DNA of 64,000 bases from Astropecten irregularis. Taxonomy: Eukaryota > Echinodermata > Asteroidea > Paxillosida > Astropectinidae. The stretch is from positions 2,108,001 through 2,172,000 of the forward strand of contig OZ020244.1 of NCBI GenBank assembly GCA_963971285.1, read 5' to 3'. The notes under the pieces are model-generated. The model searched no databases. It was not told the origin of the DNA and was given only the letters and a program-made list of their open reading frames with translations. Positions 10,801-25,800 of this stretch are shown piece by piece. Numbering within the stretch: the first letter of the stretch is position 1; the number at the start of each line of letters is the position of its first letter. The position numbers were made by a program, and so were the translations under genes.

Positions 10801-13800
10801 AAAATACTGCAATAACTTCACATCTATGTACCCATGCACCTTTGAAACATCTCATTCCCGCTTCTACTCAGAAATAATTTTTGTAGTAACACGGTTGGTG
10901 ACGATTTTGTAAAACTTGTTTTCTGGGCCATTTATTACTACGATGTACATGTGCCTTCCCATAAGAGCCTTCACATTAGCCTGTTTTGTATTAAATTAAA
11001 GCTTTTCATCCCTTATATTTCACACATGCACTACATAGACGCATTATAGCTTTCTGTTAAAACCGCTGTAAGGAGTGATTTTGTAATTGAATCAGGAGAT
11101 CTTTTATTGTGGCGTGCACCTGTTTTGTACGGGATCAGCTCCAAGAGATGAATTCAGTTCGTTCTTCCCCCCAAGTCTGGTTATTATCATTCCAGTAGTC
11201 GATTTCACAAAGCCTTACAAACGATCATATAAACTCAAGTTATGAAGGATAAACCATTGTATCCTACGTAGGGCTGCAATTCAATAATAAGTCCTATGAT
11301 TGATAGCAAGTTATGGTGAGTTTGATGAAATCGACCCCAGGAGAACTGCAAATTCAAATTTTTGTACTTAACCAGTACTCGAAGTTGTAATTTTGGAAGT
11401 ACCTTTGTAGATAAAAGAGAAACAATATTCTTCTTGACTTGCTCATATTATGCAAAAGCAGGAACTAAAAAGTATCTTCATCGGGTACCTGTGCTCTATA
11501 TTCTCTATTCAGTATTTTCAAGTTCATGCATGAGAACACATGGTAATCTGTATTTTTAATGAATGGTGTATAATTTGATGCAGTAACTTTGAGCACGACG
11601 ATGGCTACATGATCTGCTGCGATCGTTGCTGCGTCTGGCAACATGTGGAGTGCATGGGACTGGAGCGTGACAGCATCCCAGAGACCTTCTTCTGTGAGAG
11701 GTGTCAGCCTCGGGAAGTGGACAAGCAGCGGGCCATAGAACTGCAGAGCAAGAAACGGGCAGCTATGTCAGGTAAGAAGAGTTACGTACAAGTCACGTTC
11801 CTGCCAATGTCCATTCGGAAGCAACCCTAAAGCCGTTTCACAGGACAGCACCCTTAAAACATGTCAACACTTACACAGGTCCACCCCTTGTAAACTCTTC
11901 CAAATTTCACCACGGGTCAATCTTGCTCTGCATTCACACTTTTACTCAACACATAATTCACTTCAAGACATTCAAACCACCACTCTTAACCCCAGAGTCG
12001 ACACAGGTCCATACCATTTAAAAGTTTTGTAGTGTGAACAGATCAGTCTTTTTTACATCCGTGTTGCATGCGTGCACAGCCCAAGGATTTTTTGCAGTGT
12101 GAAAAGGCCTTAAATTGATTGTCAGCATAGCTACTTTGTGTTACTTATAATGGGCTACTGCTCAAAGATTTGCTTGAAAAGGACCAAAAAGAGAGAAAAA
12201 GCTTTAAAATATTTTATATTGTCGCCAAAAAGTGTACATTGTTGTGATGCTGAGTGAACAAGCTTTTATTACATGCTATTTTCGAAACACGGTGAATTTT
12301 ATGTTTTGTAATTAGCATGTTATGCATTCATTTTCTTTGTGACAAGTTGCTTTTGTTGTAAATTACATGAAAATACTCTCAATAGAATTAGCAGCTGCAA
12401 ACTGCAAACCAGCCCATTGGGCCTGTTATAATGCTTACTGTGCAACCATGGAGACATGTAAGCAAATCAACATGCAATTTACATTCCCCATATAAAATGA
12501 TACACACAGGCTTGGATAGAGTACTAATGATTGATGAACCATTCCACATTATCTTTAGATGATTCATCCACTGACAGCGGTGATGAAGTGCCTGTAGCAG
12601 TGTCAGTGGGTGCTGCAGCAACATACACAGCAATCTCCAACTCTCCAACCAGCCTGACGCTAACCACTCACAACAAACACAAGAAAATGAAGAAGAAGAA
12701 AAAGAAACGCTGCAAGGAAAAGGAAGATGAGAAACATCATAAGAAGAAAAAGGTGAGAAACTTCTTTCCTAAAAGAAATTCAATACTACATTTCCAGGGC
12801 CTATTGGATACATACATACTTACATAAATTATAGTATATGCCAAGGCCTTGGAAATGATCTAATTATGTTCATTTTTTCTGGGATTATGTTTTATTAACT
12901 GCCTTGAAATATTTGTCATCATATAAGACCTTTATTTGACAAATGACCCATTTTGTGTTTTACTCTAAAAAATTAACACTGTTGTGAAACCTTTTTTGTT
13001 GTAAAGACAAGAAATCAGGTTTTACATATTGTTTGTACACATATATCAGTTGTTGTTTAACAGACAAGGTACATTGTACATGCATGGCCAAATACTACAT
13101 AAGGACAAATGCAGCAGTTTGTTTTGTTCATGTTCTTATTCATTGCCTTTCAATTGTACTCAAAGCTTAAGTTTATGTATCTTTTCAATGTCATCTTAGA
13201 TCTGCAAATAAAGGCTTGGCAAATTGTTCTCTTGTTGATGAAGACATGTACATGTACATGTACAGTATGTAAAAAACCTTAGCATTGTTAAAGGGCCTAG
13301 CAGTGAAACAATACATGTATCGTGTGTATATGGACACTGCAAATAATTGTCTAGAAATTATTGCATTTTGGCAATTACAGTGGCAGTTATTTATATCTGT
13401 CATTAAGTTACTTCACTATCTCATAACAGACATTGCAAGTGCTGATTGTTAGAATTATAATGGGTATTTATTTATGTTAAATCTTGCGAGTTAATTTGTC
13501 CTTGGCATATGTTCTTACTTTTCCCAACCATAAAGACAAAATCTTACTTATTTCCTGTTGTGTTTTGGTTTTTATTTTCACTTCTTCTCCATTTTAGTTT
13601 CTTTAACTCTCAAACCTGACCAATGGACAAACAGGAACTGTTTTATTGACTGAATTTCATGTTTCATTTCTTTGAAATGCCACATCCGCAATGCCTTAAT
13701 ATGTACACTGTACATCAGACTGCAGGATGTTAAGTGTTATGAGACACATACTGTAATTAGCCTGTGATCAGATGGAGTAATTGATAATCAAATAATGATA

Positions 13801-16800
13801 CAAAATCAACAAGCAGAAGTAATTACACCCTTGCAGACTATTATGTAAATACAAGACAGTTTTTACAAGGGTCGGGAAATTTTAATTGCTACCTAACCAT
13901 AGCATTGCAATGTTTCTCTATTTAAAAATTGTTATTTCAAATACTTAAGTTTGGAGACATTTTCATGTCTGTTTAAACAAACCATTCAAAATTATTTCTG
14001 CAGGTTAAACACAATTAGTTACTCTGATCAGTTGAATTGTTGCTATTGATTTTATTTATAAAATCATATTTTGTTTTTTAGAGAAAAACTCTATCTGTTG
14101 TCTTTTTGGACTGCAAAAGAGAGGTTGGGTAATTTAGGGCTGTTACTGCCCTTTGTGGTTTTTGAAGTAGCACCCTGAATTTTTCCCAACCAAGTTTTGT
14201 TGGCTTAGACGGTATGTCACCATTAAATTGCATGGAAAAGTTGCCGTGTTCAGGCACATTTATAAATGTAATTCCTGTTTGAAGATAGAATAGGGATCTG
14301 ACATGAAACTGATCTTGGCTAGTCAAAACCCTCTTAAAAAAGCCATGCTGGCTAGTCAAAACAATGTTCCACAATTTTCTGTCAGTGCAGTCCGAATGGA
14401 AATGGATAGACTTAGGATATGAATTAGAAGAATAAATATAAACCGTAAAGAAGTTGCATTAAAAAAACTACCCTAAAGGTAAGTACAGGATTGGTTATTA
14501 CTCAACCAAACAGAAATGTTCACAGATTTACGTATAAATGTTCACAGATTTACGTATGACTTTCAGGATATGAAGATGGTACTGGTAGAAACATACCGTG
14601 AAAATATTTATGGCTGAATTTCTGTATTTATCCAGAAATAAGTATAACAATGACCAAAAACAGTTTTGATCTTGGGGTAAGATCAAAATTCCTGTCAATA
14701 GATACCGTGAACATTTCTCTGTTTTCTAGAGTTTCCGATGATGACATAAGCTGAACATTTCACAAGTTTGTTTATATTCCATGACAAATCAAATTATGAA
14801 CAGTCTGCAGCTGTTCTGTCACCTTTACCATATTAACCTTTAAAGATGCAAAGATGATATATAGCTTAAACATTTTTAAATGAATCATTCATTAGTGGTT
14901 AATCACTTGGTTTAATTAAATCAATCAATCAATATAATAAATAAGAAGTTAAAAAACAGTAACATGCAGATCTGTTTAAATGCTGGGAGACTTGTTTAAA
15001 CTCAAACTGGCTGGTAAGGCCGTGACAGACAGAAAAAGAAAGACATGAGTCGAAGGAAACCCCTGCCATAGAGTATTTTCCTGCAGATTGTAAGGAATTC
15101 AGCACCTGCTTATATCAGCTTCCTGTTGCCTTTTACAGAAGCACCACACCAAGAAGTGCAACAAGTCAGATGAGCTGACTGCTGCCATTGAGCTGGACAT
15201 CATGAATGAGGAGGCCATGCCTGCCTGGAATGATTCACAGTGAGTCACATGCTAATTGCAGACATGGCTTGATATCCACATTGCCTGTTGAAAGTATCCA
15301 GCCAGTAGTCCCAGAAATAACCCAATATGCAGACTCTTATCATATACAGTCAGTGTATGATTTTATGCAGTATATATATAACCACCTGTTCAGGAAGATC
15401 GCTGCTGGCTTACCCTGCATGCACAAACTGTATTTGATTTTGGCACAGTGGAAATGCACTCCTATGTTAAGTCATTAACTATATATAGAAAGGTGGACAA
15501 ATAGAGTTTGGAAACTGTTTTTTAATGTTCGCAAATGAAACAGGCTTTAAACCATTCTCTCTTTTGTAATGTAGCAATTTAGTCAATAGTCTATGTACAT
15601 AGATGTATCATATTCACTTCGTAGTGACATCTAAGCATAATTTTGTGCAGGGATTCTCAATTGTTTTTTTATGGTGGTGTACTGATAGAAATGGTACCTA
15701 CTTGATGATGTGAAATCTTGCAGGGCCCAATTTAATGGAATCCATTACCATAAGCAAAAGGTTTTTGCTTACGATAGTAGACTTTTTGCTTACGGTTAGC
15801 ATATTGCACTGGAGAGTTTTCTTTGTAGCTACACTAAGCAAGGACTTTTTGCAGAATGCACAGCATGTTAGCAGACAAAAATCAGGGTTAGCATAGAAAT
15901 TCATCGCTAACTGATTAAGCATCGAAAGTCTTGCTTACGGATTCCATGAAATAGATTGCACCATGATTTCACATGTTGCAGTGGCTGTAAGCACAAAAGT
16001 AGGCCGTAGCGTATTCCATGAAATTAGGCCCAGGCTGGATTCTCATGCAGTTGTACTTGTATTCTTACACTTTACAGAGAGACACATGACAGGTATGAAG
16101 AGGCTACCTGTAACCAGTACAGTGCCGATATACAGCACATCATCTCATCCCAGAGTGTCAATCAGAAGCCAGACACATCACCCTTCCTCTTGTCCGGCCA
16201 GTCCAGACCTTCCTTGCCCCTGGTCAACCTGAGCAGACTGGGGAAGAATGCATCGTCTGCCGGGATTGTTGCCTCAGAGAATCTTCACAGCAATGACTTC
16301 ATTGTGGAGTATTGGGGGAAGGTGATGCTGAAAGAACAACTAGAAGGAGACAATCCTTTCTTCAAACGGTTAGTAGACCAGTAGGATAGTAATGATATTG
16401 ACAACACTCAATATGCCTCTGATAAAGATCCTTTGATAAAGATCCTGCTAGGATCGAAACGCATCAGGCACTCCAATTTTTTTTTACAAATTTCAGGTCA
16501 TTATTTTGGCTGATGAGCAGTTTGCAACAGTTTATTACTTGTATCAAATCAATCCTAATTGCTAAGTAACGTGATGTCACAATGCAGATCGCTATGGTGA
16601 TATTGACAACTCATCTTAAGATTAGCCTTGGGTTTTGCAAAATCCAGAACAGGTCCGTCATTCCTTTCTCTTTTAATTCTAATTAACTTCACACCAACAT
16701 GCCTCATCCAATATCCTTTGTAGTCCTTTATCTTCCATCCGTCTAGTTCCCATGTGCACATTAAATCTGTTGACTTTGTAATTTCGTTTGGGCCCTTCTC

Positions 16801-19800
16801 CCGTGATCCATGTGCTTCATACTTTCCTGTTTGTGAATTTGTGTCTCTAGTAGTTTAGTCTTTGCAAGAACTTGTGTCGGGAACTCAGGATTAAAATATC
16901 AGACCCCTTGCAGTTCACTTAAATTTCTGTATTAATGTCATTTTAATAGTGAGCAGTAAGCAGTTTCCTATTATTTCATGTTGGAACGCTAGATAAATTT
17001 GTTCCTCTTTAAATGTTATTTCAGGCTTTACCCGTATGTCCTCTTCTACTCCAAATTCAACAATGTGGACATCTGTGTGGATGCCCGTAACTATGGCAAT
17101 GTTGCCCGCTTCGTCCGGAGATCCTGCTCCCCAAATGCAGAGGTGCGTCACTACGTGGAAAACAATGTCCTCCACTTCTGCCTGTTTGCATTGCTCAACA
17201 TTACCAAGAAGACGGAGGTTACGATTGGATTTGACTTCAACTATGCAGAAAGGTATGTCAGCTCAAGACACATGTACAGAGATGCAACTTTTCCGATTTT
17301 AATCGGAAATCCGACTTTTTTCTATTTTCCACACCATTTCCGATTTTGTTCAGCATCAGGCTACTGTCGTAAAATGCTTTGAATTGTATAATTTATTTTG
17401 AAAAAACTAAAGATCGGAACCAAACTATCATGCGCGCACGATCTACACCACGCGAATGAGTATATAATCTCGCGCGTAGTCGCCATTACAGTGTTAAAGT
17501 CAGTCATACAGGGTAAATGCGGTATGAAATCCAAAGGCCGTTGTTGTATGGAGCCGTCAGTGACTGGAAATACGTTTATATATTGACCTTTGACACAAGT
17601 AAATGACCAATAGCGCGTGATCTCATGGGCTCACTCGATGCGATGCACACAACGAATGCATGCACATAACAGCACATGTTTACATGTAGGCCTACAGCTG
17701 TACGTTGTTTCGTGCACGTGGGATTTATACTGCTGATTCATTCGCGCTGTCACTTTTCGTTCGTATCAAACCAACAGGCCTACACTACAGAATTACACAC
17801 GGAATGCAACATCTAATTGTCGACAGAAAGAAATGATCTTTGTGATATCGAAAACGATGTCAAAGGCAAATTACAATGAAGGTACGGCTTGAAGAAAAGG
17901 AAGTTAAGTTAAGTTTTAGGCCTAACGCAACGTCAGGCCTTCCTTCCTCCATTATGGGCCTACCACGTAAGCAAACTTCGTTTGCCAGGCATGCCAGGTA
18001 GGACGCTGCCTTAGTTCTAGGGCTGAAAAGTTTGTCACGTACGTTCATAATTCTTGAGTAAAATGTAACTCATGCTGCAACTGACATCATAATTGTGAAA
18101 GACCAGTGAATATCGATAAACTTTCGTCTCCATATCCTAGCCGACTGCACAGCGTGTACATTCACTCCCTTTGGTTGTGCCGTATGTCTACACGCGCGCC
18201 GCGGCGCAGCGCACAAAATATTCATACTCGCGGTCATTTCCGATTTTTTTTGGCATAGGTCAGTTGCATCTCTGCATGTAGACATTGGTTTAGCTGTGTT
18301 CATTCCTTCTACGGTGCTTGACTTAAAGGTAATATCATACTTTGGTTTTTGTCAAAGAAATGCAGATTCATGGCCAAAATATCAAGGAAGATACAGGAAC
18401 AGTCATCTGTGAAAATTTCAGTCCCATGCGGTGCCCAATTTTTGAGAAAACAGTGAAAAACGACCACAGTATTTTTAAGATCTTTTTACCCATATTTTTT
18501 ATCTTTAAAAGATGAAAAATTGTTTTTGGTCATCGGTTTTACTCTTTTCTGTCTGGATTAATACAGCATTTCAGGCAGAAAAATTGTAACAGTTTGTTTC
18601 TACAATCACCATCTTTATACCCTGTAAGTTATAGGTAAATCTGTGAAGAATTCTGCTACCAAAGTATGATGGTACCTTTAAACATACATATACACTTCCA
18701 GTAACAACAGTATTAAACAAAAATATATGCTTAGTTTGTGGAATGCTTTACCAAACCGGATATTGAGCTTGGGTGTCTGCATGCTGATAAGTTACATGTA
18801 TATCCTATAAATATTTAACACCACACTTACTCCTTGAATAAACACGGATTGAATGAAGTTATTTGGAAATGCGAGATATTTGCAAGTTTAATTCCTCCTT
18901 AATAACTTCAAAGACAGTATACATGCTTGCAATCGCATACATGTATAAACAGATACCTTTTTTTTTTTAGTAGTATAACAATTCTCCATTGAACACAAGA
19001 TGTGTATTCTGTAGCGGCGGAGGTTTTTCTTTGTAAACATATTGTATGTTTGTTGTTTTTGTTTCTGCCCTACGTGTAAATAGTTCCTTCCCTGTGCATT
19101 GCGCCTGCTCCAAGAAGAACTGCATGGTGAAGCGTCACCTGAGGAAGCAGAACCATCAAGTAGGGAAAGGCAAGAATCACCTTGGCAATCACCTACAGGA
19201 AGGCAACTCATTATCAGTGGGTTCCAGTCTCAGTAGAAAGAGAACTGTATCTCCCCTCAGGGTCTCCTTATCAGCTCACAATGCACAGGTACTGCTTAAA
19301 GATACATCCTCTCATGCCTTCTCAAACCCTAAACACCTGCACCTTCCTACCACACAAGATAAGAGCTGGCCCATTTTCATGGAGCTGTTAAGCACAAAAA
19401 ATTGCTTAGCACAAAATATCTTGCTGAATAAAACAAATCACCATTGAAAATTCTGTTTGATATTCATGGTCAGCGAACAACGACCAATGAACAATTGCAA
19501 GTGATACACAACACATGGAAATTTGGTTGTTGATCCTATTTTTATTAAGACAGACATTTAATGGTTAGCTAATGTTTGTGCTAAGCAGGGCTGTGAAATT
19601 GGCACCAGACATAACCACAGTCTCTACAGGGGGACTGGATCATGAACCTCGCATTAGCACACAAACCACACTTTGGAATATTGTGGAATTCAGTATACCA
19701 CACTTACAACAGGAAGGTAAACTATGGTATGCAGGTGAGTTAGGGTTAGCATTCATGATGATAATCCCAACATTTATGACCATTAAGATGCGTATTCTGT

Positions 19801-22800
19801 CCACCATTGAGTGCTTGCAGAGAGATAATTTGATGCAATTAAATTGTATGTGAAATTCATAGATGCATTTGTGTGTCTTACGTGTAGACTCTGAGCAAAG
19901 TTGTAATCAGTGATAATTGTTTTCCTTCCATAATTACCAACATATCGTTACTATTTTTATCTTAAAAAAAGAAATAGGCAAAAAGAAAATGTTCACAATT
20001 TCTATAGGTCCTAGCATTAAGTGCATTTTTACAACAGCACTGTGAAAATGTTGCATTAAAATATGTGCTGATATAAAGCCAATGTGCAAATGTTATGTGC
20101 AAATTTTATCAAAGTCTGCTCTCTCCTTGAATGTTGTTTGAAAATCTAAAAGAGATGTTGTTTTTGCCATTTTTCTTAATCTGTTTCCTTTTGTGAAGTA
20201 TATCATGTCATATTTTTAAACCATTGAAAAATGAACAAAGAAAAATTGACTGGAGCTGGATTTGAACCTGCAAATTTTGTTGGTCAATTTTATAATTCAA
20301 ATTTAATTGCAATTCAGAACCAAGCTGAGCCACTTCCAACAAGTAACGGCGATGATCCCACACACCACACCCCAAATGAGACGAATTCATCCCCTGCCTT
20401 GCCGACGGACAGCAACACGACTACTCAAGTCGAAACCGAGGGCTCTGAGGAGAACCAGGCAGAAACCAAGACCCCCATTTCATCAGCTCGGAAGATGACG
20501 CGGGAGGAGCGTAAGATGGAAGCCATCCTCCAAGCATTCGCCAAGATGGAGAAGACGGAGAAACGGCGAAAGGAAGCCCAGGAGCGAACCTCTAGCAACA
20601 AGGTGGCTCCGGTGACGCCAGGGATTGTGGTGGAGGCAAAGTGGGACTCAAAGACCCCTTCAAAACAGGAAGAGAAAGCTGAAGAAAAGGAAGAAACAGG
20701 TGCCACAGAAGAAGAGACAAGCGGAAAAGGGGTCAGTACACAAAAGAAGCTTTTCACTCATACAGCGACACTGATACAATGATACAATATTAAGTTGCTG
20801 CAGTATACCAAGCCTGAATGTACTATTCAAACAGCATTATTATCTTAATGTGCCTATGCGCAATTAGCAACATAATAACACATGCCCATAGAATAACTAG
20901 ATTAACCATTCCACATGCGTCAATAGCCAGCCATTGAGTTTGTTCTCTTCTTATTTTTAGTGGTGCAGTTTACATGCAAGCTTGATACATTAAATTGTTC
21001 TTTGTATGTCATTGGGATATTGTATTTCCTTCAAGCTGTATCCATTAAGATCCTTGAATAGATGCTTCAGGGCTTTTTGCACACAAATGTCTCATTTATG
21101 AAGTCATTACTAGCATTATTACTCATATGATTAAAGATGTAGTGTCTTGACAAATTTTGAGCACGGAAATACAACAATAAAATGTCCATCCAGTTACTGT
21201 ACAAGCCAGAAATGATTAAAAAATCCTTTGAAATATCTGAACTGAATAATATTTAATTTGTAGCCGTTTAAAGGATTTTGTGCATTGTGTCAGTCAAAAG
21301 GGTTCAACATTGAAAATCTTTGTTAAAGGTAACGTCATACTTGGGTAATGCGTGTGAATTTTTAAAATAATTTTTATCTAAAAGCCTCATTGATAAAAAA
21401 AATAACAATACCAGTAATCAGTCATTTGAAAGCATTTTGTCAAAATGTTCCCTTTTATTAGAAATCAATATAAATCGGACAAGAAAAATCAAATTTCCAG
21501 AAGTCGGCTTTTTGAAATTGTTGGCAATGACTGTTTGAATGCTGCCCCAATGATGAAAATACTGTGAGTGTTCTTCACTGTTTTCTCAAAAAGCAGGTAC
21601 TGTATGGGACTGAACATTTCACAGATGATTGTTACTGTGTATCTTTCTTGATATTTGTGCCTATGAATCTGTATTTCTACGACACAAATCAAAGTATGAA
21701 GCTACATGTACCTTTAAAATCACTTAACCATGTCACTCTATCTGCACCAAAATTCTTGCACAACATTGTAAAGGATGTAAAGGATGTTTAGTCCTTACAC
21801 ATGCAGTGTTTTTAAATATCCTAGGAGTGTTTAGCACAGAGAGGGTTAATGCCTTGATATGTTGTGTCTTGCATGTTCAGGAAACCTTATCCAGCACTAT
21901 ACCAGATGAAGCAGGATCTGTAGAGGTCATAGCACTGGACTCTTCGAATGCTGCTGCACCTGTGTCTGCTGCAGCTGCCCTTCCAACCACATCTGTGGGT
22001 ACCACACCTACTGTCACCACAAGACCAAAGGCTTTCAAAGGGTCAGTGCAGATTCTCTCTTATAGCAATTTCCTACAGATGCGGGAGGAGGGATATTTTG
22101 GGAAAAAAATAGTCAGACTTACTTTTTGGAATTCCAGCTTAGGGTAGTCAAAAATAAGCAACTGCGTAACATGATATGTAATTCGTTCGGATTTTGCGGG
22201 CCTGTCATGTTTCGATCCTAGCTGGATCATTATCAAAGGTTTTCCATCTGGCAGGCCCTCCAACTTCAAGCATTTTATATATTTCAGGTCACTATTTTGG
22301 CTGATGAACAGTTTGCAGCAGTTTATTATTTGTAATGATATGTAATTCATTGAAAGCCGAACAAAGAGAAATTGGCTGGAGTGGGTCTTGTGACCTCTGA
22401 AATACATTACCGGTGCTTTACCAACATAGCTAGCCATGCCCTATGTTGGCAGTGTCCCAAATACATACATCATGTAGAAAATTATCTTTGTTCATTTGTA
22501 ATTTTTGATGTGTGCATTATGATGTGTGATTTTTGATATGAGAATATTTTGGAGCTCAGACTGGCCTAATAGGTCAGTTAGTTGAAAATGTTAATGCAAC
22601 CCCATTCCAGGTTTTTTCATCAATTTTATCTTTGAGAAATGTTTACGAAGTTGGAACTGAATACGAGATTGAATATTAGATTTGAGATCACATGTATAGA
22701 TTTTGGGCTTTCCTTGAAAATATGTATGTTTTTGGTTGACAGTCGTAAAAGGAAAGGCGCAAGCCGACGTAGCCGGGTCAACAGTGGCGCCTCCATGACC

Positions 22801-25800
22801 TCCGTGGATTTCTCATCTCACGACGAGGAGTCCAATCCACCCATGACACCTCAGTCTGGTACCCTACCCCCAGCACCTACGCCCATTCAAGCCCCATTAC
22901 TTATTCAGACCACATTCAGCCCGAGTCAGGGCATTGATCAACAGGGGATGGCATCACCGGTTCCTGCTTGCAGCAAGCATTTCAAGTTTCCAAAGACCAA
23001 AAAGGTGAGGTCCATTTCCCCCTCAATTTCCCTCTCGCTCTCTATTTCAGTATTTTTTTTGTTCTTTTGCATTTTTGTAATCAAAACCATTCATTCTTTG
23101 TCAGTTTTTATTGTCTGTTGTCTTTTGCTTTGTATTTGGATCATACGGGTTTACAAAACAGAGGCTCAGGCTCAGGCTCAGGCTCAGGCTCCAGCTCTGT
23201 CATCCACATACTGAAAATATAGGTTGTGGTTTTCATTGAAACTGAAGTTCTGTTTTCCTTTTTGAACCAGTGAATCTACTTCCGAATCGCAGCTAAAAGT
23301 CTCTATTTAGATACCCATTATTTTAGAATGGATTCATGAAATAAAGCCGGAGCCTGAGTTTCCGTTTCGTAAATACCCTTACCACAACAAAAAGTTCAGG
23401 TTGAACAAAACAAAAAACATAATTGGTCTCAGTTCTGAGAAAATGCTTAGTTTAGGTAACCTTTATACTAGCATATTGTGCCTAGTGTTTAGTCTTCATG
23501 GCTCCCACCACATCCTGTTGAGTATGTTGGTTTTCACTTCAAATCAGGAAAAGGTTAAGGTACTTTTATTGGCTCAAAAGAGAAACTAGCCATAGGCCAG
23601 CATTATAGCCACCAACCTATTGGTCGTGAAAGTTTTTTGTCTGGAAAGCCCTCTTTAAAGGTACAGTACAGGATTGGTAACATACTCAAACATAAATGTG
23701 AAGATAGTGCTGACAGAAACATACTGTTATTTTTTTTTATGCCTGAAATGGCGTATTTACCCGGAAATTAGTCAAACAAAGGCCGAAAACAATTTGATCT
23801 CGGTGTAAGATAAGAACCATTCTTTATATTTTATAAGAAAAATTGAGTAAGATTTTTGCTATTTTCTCGTGACTCAGATCCAATTGAGCTCAATTATTTC
23901 ATGTACGTGTTGGATTAGACAAAGTGTGAGTGCTGTTCTGTGACTGTTACCAATCATGTATTTTACCTTTAAATCTTAATTCAGGTAGACAGTGGTTCAT
24001 GACCTTAAACCCAGAGCAACCTGATCAAGATTGAGGGCACATCACACTGGGTATAGGTTGAAATAATAATGCAGTTTTGTCAGGGGAATCGCAGGGGAAG
24101 ATTGGAGCATTGTCTTTATTTGTCAGAGTTTCATCTTTAATGTCACTCTGTTTCTATGTGTGTGTGCAGTTCTTCATGAATGAGTGGTTGAATGAGAAGG
24201 CTCAGGAGGCCTCGGCCACCAAGCCGCTGACGATCAAGACAGAGCCGACAGACATCCTCACACCGTGTCACTCCTCACCCAGTGCCTCCTCGCAGCTCTC
24301 CAAATCAGGCTCCTTCATCAATCTCAATGCCAGAGAAGTACGGGGAAACCTAGAGGCCAGCTTTGGCTCAGCGAAAAAGGTTTGTGTCAGTTAGAAATCG
24401 ACTTTAACAGGCTTATATAGAAAGGTTTCACGTGTTACCTGTCAATCTTTGATGCATAACTCAAAACGTATTGACATACACATGCACTTGTATTACCTTG
24501 GAATGTGACAAAGATAACAGACATCTGGAAGCATTTTGAATGTTTAAGATTTTCCACAGGAATATTACCATTTTTATTGTAGTGTAATCATCAAATAACC
24601 ACAAAGGAAACTGACTGAATTTTAAGTCATTGAAAAGTGAACATAGAAATATTGACTGGAGTGGGATTCGAACCAGCGACCTCTGCGCTGACCATTGTAG
24701 TGATTTGTTTTAGTTAGTTTGTTTGTTTATTTTTATTGTTTTTCTTTTGGGAAGTCTCAGTTTTGAGTTGAAATCTTCAAATGGCCAGTCTGTGTTATGA
24801 ATGATATAAGTTAGCTGAATATTGGCTTTGGTTGACTAAGTTCAGACGGGCTTTGATCAGGCATACTACTTTTCCTCGGATCAGCTGATTTCCTCTTTTT
24901 TCACTCACACTTATGCCATTGAAAAAAGAAACACTGTACGAGTATGCTTACGATTGGAATTTCCTAATTTTTTGTAAAGTCCAAGTTGCATGCCTGTTCA
25001 ATGCGCATTTGCCTATTTGGTCATTCAAATTGTGCAATGTATATAGCACAAGTGTAAGGTGCACTTTCATTGGAGAATTGTAAATTGTCTTCAGGGTCAT
25101 TGTAGGTCTGCTGAGGCTGAGACCGGGCAACCAAGGCCAAAGCTTCTGTGAAATTCCGGAGTGAGAAATATAGGCTCCTTTTTGGTCTTAACTTGTTAAT
25201 GTTTGATTTGACAGAGGTGGCTTCGGCAAGCAATGAGTGAGAGCTCAGGGCCAATACCCAAGACTCCAAGCAACAACAACGGCTCGGAATCACCCATCTG
25301 TAATGGCACCCTGAGTCCCAACCCTGCCAGCTATCCTGTCAGCCCAGCACTCTCACCTAATACCAGCTGCACAACAAATGGTAACAGCCTCATACCTCTC
25401 AACCCTTACACTCCCAAACCAAACAGAATAAGCCCAGGGGTCGATTTCACGAAGCCCTGCTATCGATCGTAACTTGAGTTATGAAGGGTAACCCATCATA
25501 CCCTACATAGGGCTGCAATGCATCATAATTCCTACGATTCATAGTAAGTTACGATGAGTTTGGTGAAATCGACCCCTGTGATCATAATGTCAGGCTATGG
25601 AGTCTGGGCATGATCATATGGCGCTTGCTTGCTCACTGTGCTCCATTTTCAAAGACTGTCAAGAATTTGGTGTGAAAGCGAGCAACCCATGAGGAAAATC
25701 TCAATATCTGTTAGAACTTTTTTTGTAAGCAACAGAGCCTAGATCAAGCTGTAGCCTATGTGGATTCAGTAAGATTCTAAGAGACTTGACTGCTAAAACA

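Noticed and set aside
23163..23193. (GGCTCA)n run as coding repeat
   Set aside because: It lies after the exon donor at 23005 within the intron; it is a simple hexamer microsatellite.
25381..25472. extension of the KMT2E exon beyond 25380
   Set aside because: The frame runs into a family 1 foldback and stops; ending at 25380 gives the correct split Asp codon with the exon at 26133 (DLMTPLKKR).
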